The notes under the pieces are model-generated. The model was not told the origin of the DNA. It saw only the letters and a list, made by a program, of their open reading frames with translations, and searched no databases. DNA of 64,000 bases from Palaemon carinicauda (lineage: Eukaryota > Arthropoda > Malacostraca > Decapoda > Palaemonidae). Made by a program: the position numbers and the translations under genes. The stretch lies in the NCBI RefSeq assembly GCF_036898095.1, contig NC_090738.1:56444648-56508647 (forward strand). The letters run 5' to 3'. This document shows positions 29,640 to 41,993 of this stretch, piece after piece. Each line of letters begins with the position of its first letter. Positions within the stretch are counted from its first letter, which is position 1.

Positions 29640-32400
29640 CACTGATATTCCTTCCCAAGGAATTCAAGTTCGGGGAAGAGTTTCTCACTTTTATCATATC
29701 TAGAGAAACCTTCACCCTGAGTCATGGGTTCTGTCAGTAGTAAAAGAAGACTATAAAATTGTTTAGAATTGAGACTTCCAGAACTGGCCTAACCCCCACT
29801 CCCCCATGTCTTGGACTCTATAAACAACCTGTTATAAAACCCTATGGAAAGATCTAAGACTTCCTTTATTACTTCTTTCTCTAGAAGTTTTGCAATCTCT
29901 TTCATCAAAATATAGGCTTGGCTGAATTGCTTATTCAATTTGAAAAAGGAGGGGGATTCCCATTTTTACATTCTTTAAAAGGTTTACAATCTCTATTTTC
30001 AAAATATGAGCTCGGCTGAATTGTTTATTTTGAAAAAAGGAAGGAGTTCCCTTAACAGAGGATGATTCTCCAATCATCCTCTGTCAAGGGAACTCCTTCC
30101 TTTTTCAAAATAAACAATTCAGCCAAACTCATATTTTGAAAATGGAGATTGCAAACCTTTTAAAGAAGAATGTAAAAATGGGAACTCCCCTCCTTTTTCA
30201 AATTAAATAAACAATTCAGCCAAGCCTATATTTTGATGAAAGAGATTGCAAAACTTTTAGTGAAAGAAGTAATAAAGGAAGTCTTAGATCTTTCCATAGG
30301 GTTTTATAACAGGTTGCTTATAGAGCCTAAGCCATGGGGGAGTGGGGGTTAGGCTAATTCTGGAAGTCTCAACTCTAAACAAGTAACAATCTTCAAAGTT
30401 TTTGTTGAATTCTCTTACAGTCCTAGAGGCAATAAGGAAAGGAGATTGGATGCTTTGGATAGATTTAACAGAATCAAATGTGTGTTTCAGATTCATAAGT
30501 GCTCCATAAGTATTCACCTGGGTGATGGCACCTAACTCAAAATGTCTCCAGTTTCTGGGTATCAAATTTCAGTTCTATCTAGATGATTGGTTAATTTAAA
30601 CAAAGCCTTGGAAAATATTCTGTTTCAGCAGGTATAGTTGCTCAGATTATTTAGAAGATTGCGAATGCTTCTCAATGTGAAGTCTCTTCTAATTCTGACT
30701 CAAAGGATTTTATACATAGGAATGATAACACCAAAACTTTCATTTCAGGCTTTTCCATTAGTAAAGAGGCTTCTGTCTTTTCTTCATTTATTGGAGAAAT
30801 TCAAGTAGATAAACCCCTGTCAGCTTGTGTGTGGATGAGGCTATAACAGACCATGGCATCTCTAAAGAAGTTAATTTCGATGAGTTAAATTTCAATCATC
30901 ATTGGAAAAAGACTTCCAATCTGGACACAAAATATGCAAACCACCTACAATTGGTGAAATGGGGGAATGAGCCTCATTATTTGGGTCAAGGAATGTAGCT
31001 GGAAGTGAAGATTCTTTTTTCAGGATGCTTCCAAGAAGGGTGGGGCATAACCAAGGATTATCCTAATCTATCAGTCAGGTTGTCAAAAACAGTATCAATT
31101 CTACTGTACTTATTAATTGCCTGAAACTCTTAGTTGTATTCAAGGCCCTCCAGGTTCAGGAGTCTCTGGTGATGGAGTAGTAAATGGCAATGTTTTCAGA
31201 CAACATGACAAAACTGGATTACATTTGGAAGCAAGGTGAAAGTGAGTACGAATCCTTGTTCTAGATAATGTAAGTACGTACTCTTATCTTTGATGGAAGC
31301 GAGGATAATAATTCGTCGGCCTTAGTAGCAGATTATTGAAGCAGGAAACAACAAATTCTTCCAAACAAATGGACTTTGTGTCAAAGATTTGAAGCAAGTG
31401 GAGGAGGCCAAACTTGGTTATGTTTGCAACTCATTTAACAAGATGGAGGTGTTTTGGTCTTTGATGGGAACCTTTAGCATGGAAGGTAGATGCCATGATA
31501 CATGACAAAATGAATCTTAACCTATAGGTTTTTCCTCTGATCTTGATCATTCAGGCAGTGATAAGCAATTTCAAAATATCTTCAAACAATGGGATGACTG
31601 GGGTATCTCCATTTTGGCATCAGGATTATTTTGCTCTGCAGAAAAATTTTTCTTTACACATACAGTTTCAAGGTTAGTTCACCCAAATTGCCACATGCTA
31701 CATTTAACAGCATGGAGACTGTGCACTGTATTCATAGAGAAAAGGAGTTTGCTAGGTCTTCTACATTTTCTATATCAAGTTCCAAAAATGCAGTCTATGA
31801 ATAATTTTTATCTCGGACAATGGAATGTATATTTTAAATGGCGTAACTCCAAGAATTTTCATTAATACAAACTATTTTGGATGATAAAAATAAAGTTTCT
31901 GAGTTTCCTATTTTATGATAGGAAAATATCTGTTTCCACTATTAAGGTTATAGGTCCAGGTTTAATACCATCCTAAAGCATCTAGGATTGGATTTATCCA
32001 CTTCTTTATTATCAAGGATGTATTCAGGTTCCTTGAAATTAAAAAACCTCTAGTTGTTAGGAAGGTCTATTGTAATTCATATGCAGTGTTACAATATTTA
32101 AAGAGTTCTCATTGTCAACCTTTGGAAGACCAGTCTTTTAAATATCTACAAGCTAAGACTTTTTCCTTAACTTTGGCTTTTGCTAAACATATTATTGAGC
32201 TACATTTTCTTTCAAATCATGTTGGATTTGTGTTTGGGAATAAAGTTTTGTTTCCTTTACCGTACATACTTTCTGGGCTAAATTGATTTTATGAATTTCA
32301 AAAGGTCTTCCTCAATTTTTCAATACTCCCTCACAGGAGACAGAAATCAGCAGTACTTAAAAATAATTAGGTTTCTTTGACACATTAAAGCATGTAAGTT
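29640..32400 (+). pseudogene. Element X RT, RNase H, methyltransferase-like and YR remnants
   Basis: Recognisable peptides in shifting frames: GRVSHFYH and WVLSVVKEDYK near 29680-29760 (start of RT); after the inverted duplication, EIAKLLVKEVIKEVLDLS and GFYNRLLIEPK (30240-30340); GDWMLWIDLTES (motif A, 30450) and a decayed motif C near 30580. A DASKKG-type RNase H motif lies near 31025 and SDNMTKLDYI near 31200. FATHLTRW and LAWKVDAM (31425-31495) match the DLFAT...DPxAxxxDA stretch of the methyltransferase-like domain. Recombinase traces (TILKHLGLDLSTSLLSRMY) follow from 31950. Nothing is functional. Confidence 0.65.
29766..30377. repeat. Inverted duplication with ~300-bp arms
   Basis: 29766-30065 and 30072-30377 are reverse complements with modest divergence, centred on GATTCTCCAATCATC near 30068. 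The inner arms (GGAAGGAGTTCCCTT / AAGGGAACTCCTTCC) are nearly perfect; outer blocks include TTAGATCTTTCCATAGGG. The right arm is the natural RT reading of element X; the left arm is an inverted copy placed between RT segments. Confidence 0.88.
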
Positions 32401-32450
32401 TTATATGGACAACACAGAACATTAGGGAAGTTTCCCAGGTAGTAGGTTGG

Positions 32451-32906
32451 CTGGGGAACCAACCACCTGCTGAGATACTACCTCTAGAGAGTTATTGAAT
32501 ACTTGGACTGGCCAGTCAGTACTACATTGGATACATCTCTCTTGTTATGACTCATTTTTCCTTTGCCTACACATATATCTAATAATCTGGCCTATTCTTT
32601 CCACATTCTCCTCTCTCCTCATATACTTCACAACACTGTGATTACCAATCAATTCTTTTTCCCTCAAAAGGTTAACTACAGCACTATCATTGTTCAGAGG
32701 ATACTTTCCTTTTGATGAGGGTAGAAGAGACTCTTTGGCTATGGTAAGCAGCTCTTCTAAGAGAAGGACACTCCAAAATCAAACCATTGTTCTCTAGTCT
32801 TCAGTACATAGCCTCCGTACCATGGTCTTCCACTGCCTTGGGGTAGAGTTCTCTTGCTTGAGGGTGCACTCAGGCACACTTTTCAATCTTATTTCTCTTT
32901 CTCTTG
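32451..32906. other. No feature seen
   Basis: AT-rich with no coding motif; the 3' limit of element X may extend slightly into it. Confidence 0.4.
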
Positions 32907-33215
32907 TTTTTTTTTTTTTTTTTTTTTTGAGTTTTTTAGTTTATAGATAATAGGGTTGTGGTAGCCCCCAATGTCCCTGCCTGCTGACCTCCCAGTCCTT
33001 GTGAGCTAGGAATGGGGGCTTTGGGGAAGCCTGTAGGCTGTAGGTCTACCTGTAAAGTCATCAGCAGCCATTGCCTGGCCTTCTCTGGTCTTAGCTTGGT
33101 GGAGAGGGGGCTTTGTGGCTGATCATATGTACGGTATATATGGTCAGTCCGTACAATTTTATCCTGTCCCTTGCCTCTACCATTCATAAACGACTTTTAA
33201 ACCTTTAATTGGCTT
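32907..33215 (-). mobile_element. Short retroposon (SINE or LINE tail) with poly(T) head
   Basis: T22 at 32907-32928 (a poly(A) tail read on minus), then a GC-richer block of about 280 bp with GGTCTACCTGTAAAGTCATC and GTCCCTTGCCTCTACCATTC, ending near TAAACCTTTAATTGG. Composition and tail suggest a retroposed sequence. The type cannot be decided here and no target-site duplication was confirmed. Confidence 0.45.
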
Positions 33216-33689
33216 TGCGGGGTTAGGATTCGAAGAAAGCTATGTCGTTCAGATAATTGACTTGGTTGAAGTGCATGATAGTGATGACTTGAAGGTTCAA
33301 GTTCATAACAGTTTTAGTAATTTTTGTAGGAATCTCTCTTTGGAGGGAGTTTTGGCAGCAGATCAGAGGCATAAACAGTCAGTTTTTACCATACATTACT
33401 TACGAAAAGCCCGGTTTTCTCATAGCTTCCTGGATATTACGTGTGGTGGTAGCTGTGAAGGATGTACTGTAGTATGAAAAGAAGTTTGTTCTGACACATA
33501 TCCAAACCCTCATCATTACAAAATACAAGTAGATCCAAACAGCTTTGCTGGGTAGAATAAAAGAAACCATTGTGCCCTGAGGCTTGCGGGGGGAGCGGGA
33601 GATGCAGGGGAAGACCTGTATCTCCTCTCGGGTAGCAGCTACCATTATAGATCCAGCCGAGGTGTTAACAAGGCATCAACCTTTGCCCT

Positions 33690-34600
33690 GCTTGACCTGT
33701 GCTGACTTCTCCATGTGTTCTGCTAGTTTTGATTACTTTGTGTGCAGTGAAGTCCACGTGGACTCTACTTTTTTTGTGTGCTCATGCTGAGCGACGATGT
33801 GCATGTTCCCCCATAGATTTCAAGGGGGCCTTTGAACCACACGTTCCCACTCCAGTCACTTCAGGGGGAACTGCTACTCCGTCTCCCCGTTCCCTACTGA
33901 TAGAAGGAATAGGTCAAAGGACAACAAGGAGTCATACCAACATAGTAAGCCAACTTTCTCCTACACCTCTTCTGAGCCCGACTCATCAGAGTTTGAGCTA
34001 TCCGAGCTAGACAGCTCTCCCTTGGAGACAGTAGGGACTAATCCTGATTCCATGTTTGAAAGGGTTATCTCTACTGTACTATCATCCTTTCCAATATAGG
34101 GCCATGAATAAGCTCGGCAAGCCCTTCCAGATGATGATCAGGAGATCAAAAACTGTCTTCAGCCAGACCTTCAGAGTAGTAAGCAAGACGAGGAAGTCCA
34201 AGGCCCTTCTCCTCTCGGTTAACACAGCTAAGGGTTTCCGGGAGTTGGACGGTGGTTGGCCCCAAGAACTCCATGCGAGCCAATAGGTCCTCTCGGATCC
34301 TTCCTCCTTTCCTGATGAGGCGAAGGAAGTACTACCACACAGAGGAGGAATGCCTGGGCACACTTCCCATAGAAATGAATGTCACTTCTCTTCCCCCAGA
34401 TTGGGCAGAGGAAAGGTTAACCCAAGGGTCCATTTCCCTTATGGCGGGAAAGGCCACCTCCATGGGAGTGCAGCCATAGCAGCAGTACACATGACTTCAT
34501 GGTTGGACAGGTGGTCCAGGGCAGTTTCTATGTGGGCCACACGAAGAACCTCAAGAACCCTGAAACGCTACAGTGATTTAAAGACCTCGTATAGTTAGGT
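33690..34600 (+). pseudogene. Element Y gag-like remnant
   Basis: Pieces of open frame (33699-34010, 34056-34286, 34350-34598) between the element's 5' side and its RT. The middle piece is basic (MNKLGKPFQMMIRRSKTVF) and the last ends in a region with WLDRWSRAVS, a shape seen before the RT of such elements. There is no zinc knuckle. Assignment rests mainly on position. Confidence 0.35.
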
Positions 34601-35209
34601 AGCAAAGCAGCCAACTTCCTCTCCACATCAACCTGTTAGCATGGAGAAAATGGGTTCTGAACCAGGGGTATGAAGTCATCAGTTAATTCTACAGGGAAGT
34701 AACTGGAACGCTCCTCTCTCATTGTTCCACGCGCTTCCCACCCCGAAGGAGATGGACGAGACCATGGAGGGGTGGAGAAAGTGCAGCCATGACTAACTCT
34801 TCCACTAGACAGCAGTCTACTGGGACAAACCTCCTACCAGTACTTTTGCAGGCCCTTCAAATAGGCCAGACAGAACCTACCAAGATACCAGGACTGAGGA
34901 CACAAAGAACTCCCTCAGGTACAAGGGACACACTGCCACCAGAGGGGGGCCACCAGGAGAAAATAGCAGCGATATCCCACCTTTAGGACCCAAGGAGGAG
35001 CCCCTAGGGGAGAAACCGGTAGAAAGAAAGGGAGAGCCCTGTACCTAGGAAGGGTAATCCTCTCACTTCCCACTGTAAGTGGGGTTTATATCACAAACCA
35101 CTTGAGGAAATAACAGGAGAGGGGAGCGGATGACTGGATAGTCTGGGTCCCGTTCACACTCTCGCCCTCCCCTGTTCCGAGCAATGCTGACGAAGTAAGC
35201 ATATCCCCA

Positions 35210-36930
35210 GGGTTCACAATTGAACCTCACAGTTCAACAAGAGGTTCTAACCATGCTACAGAAGGAAGCCCTACAGCCAGTGAAGGATGGGTCTCCTGTG
35301 TTCTATTATTGTCTCTTCCTGGTGGAGAAGGCCATGGAGGATGAAGACCAGTCACCGACCTATCTCCTTTAAACACCCTCATCCATAAGATCCCATTGAA
35401 GATAAGAGTCAGCGGGAACAGTCTTGGCAGCGTTCAGTTAAGGTGACTTTATGCTGTCCCTCGACCTGAAGGACACATATTTCCAAATCCCCATCCACCC
35501 ATTCAGCAGGAAATACCTTTGATTTGGTTGGAAGAAAAGGGCATTTCAATTCAAGACCCTTTGCTTCAGACTCTCCAATGTACCTCAGGTGTTCACAAAA
35601 ATCTTCTTCCATGTGTAGATAAGGGCCCACACCAGGGGCATGAGACTCCTCAGATATCTAGACAACTGGTTAGTACTTTCTTTCTCAAAGGCCACCTTGG
35701 AGAGGCAGAGAGACAAACTCCTAACCTTCTGTGAGGAGATGGGGATCACAAGCAATAGGAAGAAGTCCCAACTCCCGTCTCAGTTGATGGTTTACCTGGG
35801 GATAGAAGTTGGACTTGGTGGTTGCGAGAGCCTTTCCCTAAGATGAAAGGATCACATAATTACAATAGGTGGTGGAACCCTTCCTCAGTCTCTCAGACCT
35901 TCCAACCAAATGGTGGCAACAACTCCTAGGCCACCTTTTTTCCTTGGAGAAACTAATGCCCAACGGGAGTCGCCATCAACGGGCTATGCAGCAGTGCCTG
36001 AAGAAATAATGGGTGAGTGAGATGGGTTACCGGAATGAGAGGATAACCACCAACCAACAGACAAAGGCGGCCCTCTTCTGGTCAATCAAGGAAGACTATA
36101 TGATAGGGCATCCCTATGGAATGTCCTCCCCCAGACACGCAACTCTTCACCAATGACTCCAAGGAGGGTTGGGGCGCTCACATGGGGACAATGATAGTGC
36201 ATGGAAAATTGGCAGCAGATGAGCAAACTCCACATAAATGAGCTGTAAAGAAGGCAGCCATCCTAGCTCTGAAAACCTTCACTCAAGAATTTCAGGACCA
36301 CTCACTCACTCTGATAAGCAACAACACAATGATAGTCCCCTACATCAACAAACAAGGGAGGATGGCATCAAACATATGCAATCTGACCACAGAAGCACTT
36401 GACTGGGCGGCAATCAACAATGTGGTCTTGCCAGTGAGATCCATCTCAGGGAAAGGAACATAATGGTGGAGAAATTAAGCAGAAGGGGCCAAATTATTGG
36501 GTTGGAATGGTCCTTACACCCATAAGTAGCAAAAGACCTGGTAAGCGTGTGATGTTTATAAACAATTGACTTATTCATGACCAACCTCAACTACAAACTT
36601 CCAGTGTACTGTCCCCTGGTACCAGACCCAGAAGAATACTTTAAAGATGTCTTTCAACACCCCTTGGATGGGATGGATGTCTATGCATTCCCTCCGTACT
36701 GCCTCCTGAGAGGTGTCATAAAAAGTGACATGTCCACACCAAATTTTAACATGACTATCATGGCCCCATATGCAGTGGTACCCAGATCTAATCTCGCTCC
36801 TAGTGGAAGAACCACAAAGTCTCCCCCTAAGACCCAATATACTATGTCAACCACACGTGAAGAGATCCCACAAACTGTCTCTTCACAGATGGAGACTACC
36901 AAGTTCCTTCTTGGAAAACATTCTTTTTGA
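35210..36930 (+). pseudogene. Element Y RT, RNase H and methyltransferase-like remnants
   Basis: RT: RPVTDLSPLNTLIHK (35350), SLDLKDTYFQIPIHPFSRK (motif A, about 35460-35515), RAFQFKTLCFRLSNVPQVF (motif B), and RYLDNWLVLSFSKATL (motif C, near 35645-35690, with the second catalytic Asp changed to Asn). RNase H: FTNDSKEGWGAHMGT near 36150, with NNTMIVPYINKQG at 36310. Methyltransferase-like: FMTNLNYKLPVYCPLVPDPE at 36574-36630 and AFPPYCLLRG at 36685-36715, again FPP. Several stops and frameshifts lie between pieces. Confidence 0.7.
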
Positions 36931-36989
36931 AGAGGACAGCAATGGAAATGTTGCAATATCTCAGGAAGTCGTCCTCCTTGGTGTAATAA

Positions 36990-37640
36990 GCTAAATAGAT
37001 GTGCGTCTGTGACTGGTGCAACAGGAAACACATGGCATCAACCTCCTGTCTCAATCACTGTAATAGCAAACTTTCTCGTCTTTCTCAGACTGGATGAGGG
37101 TCTTTCAGTACCAGCCATCAAGGGGTACAGAGCGGCAATGGGACAAGTCTTTCAACTCATGGGCATTTACCTGAAGGACTTCGATCAAGTTTCCATGTTG
37201 ATCAGGAGCTTCAAACAAAAATGTCACCCCGGGCAAGCTCTCCTACATTTGTGAAATGCCAGGAAAAGTCCTAGAATACCTCTAAAGTAACCTTTCAACC
37301 CACTCCAAGAGGCGACTGACAGGAACACCCTCAAAACCATCTCCTTCCTGGCCCAGGCATCCGTTTGAGAGAGGGAAGATTTCGCAGTCTTTCCTACTAA
37401 ATGCACCACCCAAGAGGTTGGAAGGAAATCACTCTCCAATTTGTCCCAGACTTCGTCGCAAAGACCCAAAATTCCTCAGCCCTGGATGACAAGTTCAAGT
37501 CCTTCTCGAGTACGGTGTTGAAAACTGTGTTGGACGACCCTGAGGACCGCATCCTATGTCCGGATAGGGCAGTTAGAACATGCCTCAAAAGGACTACAGT
37601 ACATCGGATAGGTCAGGTATCCTGAACCTTTTTATCATCA
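36990..37640 (+). pseudogene. Element Y tyrosine recombinase remnant
   Basis: The N-terminal SAM-like domain is clear at 37050-37200: FLVFLRLDEGLSVPAIKGYR followed by AAMGQVF. The C-terminal part reads in other frames near 37400-37600: PDFVAKTQN, LDDPEDRILCPDRAVRTCL. This is the strand-rich part of the YR domain before the His-x-x-Arg box; the His, second Arg and Tyr nucleophile cannot be located. Confidence 0.6.
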
Positions 37641-37880
37641 CGGGGACGACAAAAAAGATGTGTAAGAATATGATCTCTTTTTGGTTAAGGGAGACAATTA
37701 GAAAAGCCCTTGAGGCCACCATGCATGTCATCCAAGACCCTCGAATGAACAAGGATCAATGGGAGGGAAGGCGGAGAAGAAAGCAAGCAGAAATAGCAAG
37801 ATCTCCTTCCTACAGTCGTTCAAAAAAACTCCCAAGTCCCTCTGGAATACAGGAGACGACAGACATCAGCTTATAGTTTG

Positions 37881-38626
37881 ATAACATTAAACTTGTAATT
37901 AAAAAAGTCTCGGGTAATTGGTGCAAGTTTTTAGTCTAGGGTTTCAGATTGCCGATATCTTTCCTTCACTATCACACCTCCATTAGTGAAATAAACTAAA
38001 TTTTGATAAAATTATTTCTACACCCATTGGGCATTCATATCATGGACCCCCCCCCTCACCCCGGCCCCTCCTTAACTAGTGAAGACAGGAGGATGTTCAA
38101 CATCTTTCAACTTCAGGACTGAAAGCAATGTGCTGTTAGTATATTAAAGCATTTTTATTACCATACACTGACATAGCCTACTCATTGGAGGTGATGATGA
38201 CACTGCAATATGATCTCAACTGTAGTCCACTAGAGGGGCAATACCATTACAGGGATGCAATATGGGAAATTTCTAGATTTTAAGGTAGACATCAACATTT
38301 AACCAACTTCAAACAATATGAATGTCAGGCGAGTATAGAAAAAAAAATATATTTCATTAAAAAATTTTCCTTAATCATTCAAATGAAATTATTTTTCATT
38401 GAACAACTGTATGCTAAGATCATTTAAAATCCTGAAAAATACACTGCTGGCACTTCTTATTCAAAGATATTAAAGGTAGGGCTTTAAAAGGTTGCTAGAA
38501 ATAGTGCCCATGCCAAAACAAATAGGGAATCCCACTCTGGTATCCATGCTGGGAAAAATGGGAACTCACATTTTGAATTTTGTATTTAAGAAATAATTCA
38601 TGTGATTCCAAATACTGTGAACTATA
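37881..38626. other. No feature seen
   Basis: AT-rich sequence between element Y and A2; no gene or repeat recognised. Confidence 0.5.
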
Positions 38627-38945
38627 AAGGGATTTTGACGAAGGAAAAATCTATTTCTGGGCGAGAGACCCGTGCCGCACAGTGAAATGCTCCTTTTACA
38701 TCATTTCTAAGGTAAAAACTGCTATGAATTTACCAGAGAAAAATTTGTATAGGAATGCTAGGTTGAACCCAGCTCGCTCACCTTAATAAGGTGTCGGTAT
38801 GATACTGGGGCGCTGAATAAATCACAACCATAGGCCTCGCACCATTTAGATATCTCCTATCAATATCCCCGAACAGCGAGGTGCCGTTCAACATCCTACT
38901 ACTACTAGCAATCCCACGCTAGTGAAGTCACTTCCCATTGCAGCC
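38627..38945. repeat. A2 3' ITR with 27-base extension
   Basis: Reverse complement of about 49005-49294, plus the outer 27-base extension. Blocks GGTGTCGGTAT, TTTAGATATCTCC and TAGCAATCCCA are shared. Confidence 0.82.
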
Positions 38946-39000
38946 CTTTTCTGGGCTCCGACCCGTGCCGCCCAGTGAAATCGTACCAGAGAATGGGGAC
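38944..39000. repeat. A2 ICR, half deleted
   Basis: Only the half complementary to the 5' end remains (CCCTTTTCTGGGCTCCGACC onward). The half complementary to the 3' end, including the T-rich complement of the extension present in A1 at 4060-4107, is missing; the deletion joins CCATTGCAG directly to CCCTTTT. Confidence 0.75.
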
Positions 39001-39681
39001 CCAATATGGCTAACTACCTGAAGAGGGAATAACACAAAAATAACAGCGCTGATGAGTTTAATATAAAAAAGAGGGATGTGGAAACCCGTAAAATTAGATC
39101 AACATGTATATGACAGTGATAAATAGACATGGTAAACAATCAATAATGAAACCCGTAGGTAAAATTCAACAGATATGAATACAGTGAACCCTCGCTACTT
39201 CGCGGTTCGACCATCGCGGATTCACCACATCGTGGGTTTTTTTCATAACCCATATATATATACCTATCGCGGATTTTCCGGAAATTTCGAAAATACCGCG
39301 ATATCTGAAGACCCCAAATACGATATTTCGTTACCTGTAATTCCATTAATACTGTAATTAGTAATATCTGCTCTTACTGATTGTTCATTGCATTACATAT
39401 GACATATAATTAAGCACAGAAAGAAATAAAACACGAAAAGAGAATGTGATCATACGATAATTCAGTACTGTATACAGTACTGTACGTAGTAAAATTAAAT
39501 CGAACATGAAACGCAAATCAGATGCAGTCATACCATATTAGAATGGTGTAAGGCTGCTGTTGGCTACTACTGTACTACAAATGTAATGGATGTGCTTCTT
39601 TTCCATGAATCTTTTGTATGTATACGTACGTAGTACTGCATCCAATAATATTCTTTGTTGCAAAAATCACATTTCGAATAA

Positions 39682-39687
<6 letters not shown>

Positions 39688-39743
<56 letters not shown>
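39688..39743. repeat. (GA)n microsatellite
   Basis: Uninterrupted GA dinucleotides, about 28 units, inside the Tigger element. Confidence 0.95.
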
Positions 39744-39746
<3 letters not shown>

Positions 39747-39785
39747 ACATCCTACAACAAAAGCGTAAAATAGCGTACGTAAAGC

Positions 39786-39841
39786 TATTATTAATGTTAT
39801 TATTATTATTATTGTTGTTGTTGTTATTAAAATTATTATTG

Positions 39842-39901
<60 letters not shown>

Positions 39902-39940
39902 AGTATCATTATTTAATATTATTATTACAGTATTATTATT
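39786..39940. repeat. (TTA)n microsatellite
   Basis: Long TTA/ATT tract with a TTG-containing stretch near its left side, inside the Tigger element. Confidence 0.9.
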
Positions 39941-40246
39941 ACTGTACAGTATACTGTACGCAGGGTATCTTGTACTTTGAATTGGTAACCTACGTAGCAT
40001 ATAAGACAGGTTGTGATTGGTTCAAGCGCTGATAGATGACGAATCAGAACCCAAGTTTTGTAATCTAGCCTGTGATTGGTGTTTTGACCGCTTCTCCAAC
40101 CCGCAGCATCTCTTTCCGCGGTCACTTTGTCTCCCGCCGTATCGCTGTGTTGACATTGTTAAGTTATTGTGAACTTTAATCTGTGCTGTGCGTGACTGTT
40201 TTAAGTTGAACTTTTTGTTGAATTTTCTGTTAAACCCTACTGTACA

Positions 40247-40726
40247 ATGCCTCCCAAGCGTTCTGCTTCTACTAAGGCTGGTAGTGAGCCTAAACACCAC
40301 CGAAAGATGATGACGATTGCTGAGAAGGTGACGCTTCTCGATATGTTAAAAGACAGTAGAAGTTACGCGGCCGCAGACCTCGAAGACCTGACGAAATCGG
40401 CCAGTGAAGAAGACAGTGAAACACAGGAAGAGATCCAAGAAAATGTCGAAGAAACGGGCTTAACATTAGAACGGCTTGCCAAGCTCTGCAAGCTTGCGAA
40501 TGAGGTGAAAGAAATGTCGCAAGAGTGGGACGAGGATATGGTTCGTTCTGTACAATTCTGCAACAAGATCGATGAACACATGGCTCCCTACAGGATGCTC
40601 TTGCGAAAAAAGAAGCAGCGGCAGCAACTTCCGATCATAATGCCCTCGGAAGAAATTGAAGAAGTGTCTCAGGAAGAAGTTGAAGAGGTGTCCCAGGAAA
40701 AGACACCTCCGTCTGAAGAGACGTAA
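40247..40726 (+). pseudogene. Tigger transposase remnant: HTH start fused to an acidic C-terminus
   Basis: A 159-residue open frame. Residues 1-43 (MPPKRSAS, then KHHRKMMTIAEKVTLLDMLK) match the N-terminus of the CENP-B-like DNA-binding HTH of Tigger transposases. The rest is acidic, with LTLERLAKLCKLANEVKEMS and a long run rich in Glu ending EEVSQEKTPPSEET, as in the tail of such transposases. The second half of the HTH, the CENP-B-type second domain and the whole DDE catalytic domain (about 350 residues) are absent, yet the frame stays open across the join. It could bind DNA at most in part and cannot catalyse transposition. Confidence 0.75.
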
Positions 40727-40739
40727 AATACTATTATTG

Positions 40740-40793
40740 GCTGCACAGTAGAAGACATCATCAGCTTCATCATCATCATTTCTACTGTGCAGC
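40740..40793. repeat. 14-bp perfect inverted repeat, possible hairpin
   Basis: GCTGCACAGTAGAA (40740-40753) and TTCTACTGTGCAGC (40780-40793) with a 26-base loop, starting 14 bases after the transposase-remnant stop. Confidence 0.75.
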
Positions 40794-41019
40794 AAATTCA
40801 TCGCCATCATCATTCAAGTTTTTCTTGAACTTCTTTCATGGTGAGTACAGTAACAATCTTTATTTTTTACTTTAATATTCTAACATTTTAATATTTGTGC
40901 CTGTTTTAGTTTAGTACTGTATGCATTAAGTTAAAGGGAAGGTTTTAAAAGTCTGAAGAGTATACATGTTGTAACCTATCATATGTTTTTTGTTTAAAAT
41001 TTACATTTACGTACGTAAA

Positions 41020-41122
<103 letters not shown>

Positions 41123-41993
41123 AATTGTTTTCCTGCTTTGCTACGTACAGTATGTACTGTATGATTTTATATAGATACGGTAAATAATATTTGTAATAAC
41201 ATATTTTCTAAAAGCTTTTACTGTAAATATCATTTATCACTTTCATCATGCGCGTTAAATGCCTTCTTTGTTTACTGAGTGTGGTTGTTTACTGAGCGTA
41301 CTTTATGACGCCGTTGTTTCAGGCGGCGTCATAAAGAAAAACATTTCATTTGAAAGTCCTAAGAAAAATTAAGTAAAACATTGGTAATAACAAAATCAAC
41401 ATACTGTATAATCAAGATAATCGATGCAAAAACTAACCTATACACAGATGTGTACAGTACACTAAATGCGTTTGTTTCTTCATTATGATCAGAGAAACGT
41501 AAACAAAACATTGGTTGCCATTTTTTTATCGTGCTTTTTGGCGTGTTTAGGAAACGCATGATTTAAATCGCCTTCAATATTTGTGCCTGTTTTAGTTTAG
41601 GGTACTGTAGTACTGTACATGCATTAAGTGTTCTGTACATTAAAGGGTAGTTTGTTAACAGTACTACTGTACGTACAAGGGAAGGTTTTAAAAGTCTGAA
41701 TATACATGTTAAATAAATAGGTAAATATGGTGTCAATACTTCGCGGATTTTCACCTATCGCGGTCGGGTCTGGAACCTATCTACCGCGATAAACGAGGGT
41801 TCACTGTAGTGGGAATCCAGCTTGTTAATCAAAAATGCAAAATAAAATCAGCTCGGGGATTCAAGAAAAAGAGAAATCAAAACAATTCGTAAAATTGAAC
41901 AATTGAATAATAAAATAATACACCATAAGGGTGTATAGTAACAAAACAGGTAAGCCAGGAAAGAGGGAAATAGGACAGAGCAAGACGTTGTGA

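Larger units (their letters stand above)
24952..32450 (+). mobile_element. Decayed YR retrotransposon X, interrupted by an RTE LINE
   Basis: Remnants in order on the plus strand: Cys-rich gag-like N-terminus (24952-25224), an inserted minus-strand LINE (25258-28471), gag-like sequence with a three-copy tandem repeat (28841-29290), RT (29640-30720), RNase H (31000-31260), methyltransferase-like trace (31410-31500) and recombinase traces (31580-32400). Every gene is riddled with stops. Protein motifs place it with DIRS/Ngaro-type elements, but no terminal repeats could be seen, so the family within the YR group is open. Both ends are approximate. Confidence 0.6.
33240..37880 (+). mobile_element. 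Decayed YR retrotransposon Y
   Basis: Plus-strand remnants in DIRS/Ngaro order: gag-like sequence (about 33690-34600), RT (35210-35850), RNase H (36130-36480), methyltransferase-like domain (36560-36760) and recombinase (36990-37640). GC content is higher than the flanks. Frames are broken throughout. No ITR, ICR or split direct repeats were found, so the ends are approximate. Its proteins are closer to element X than to families A and B. Confidence 0.6.
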
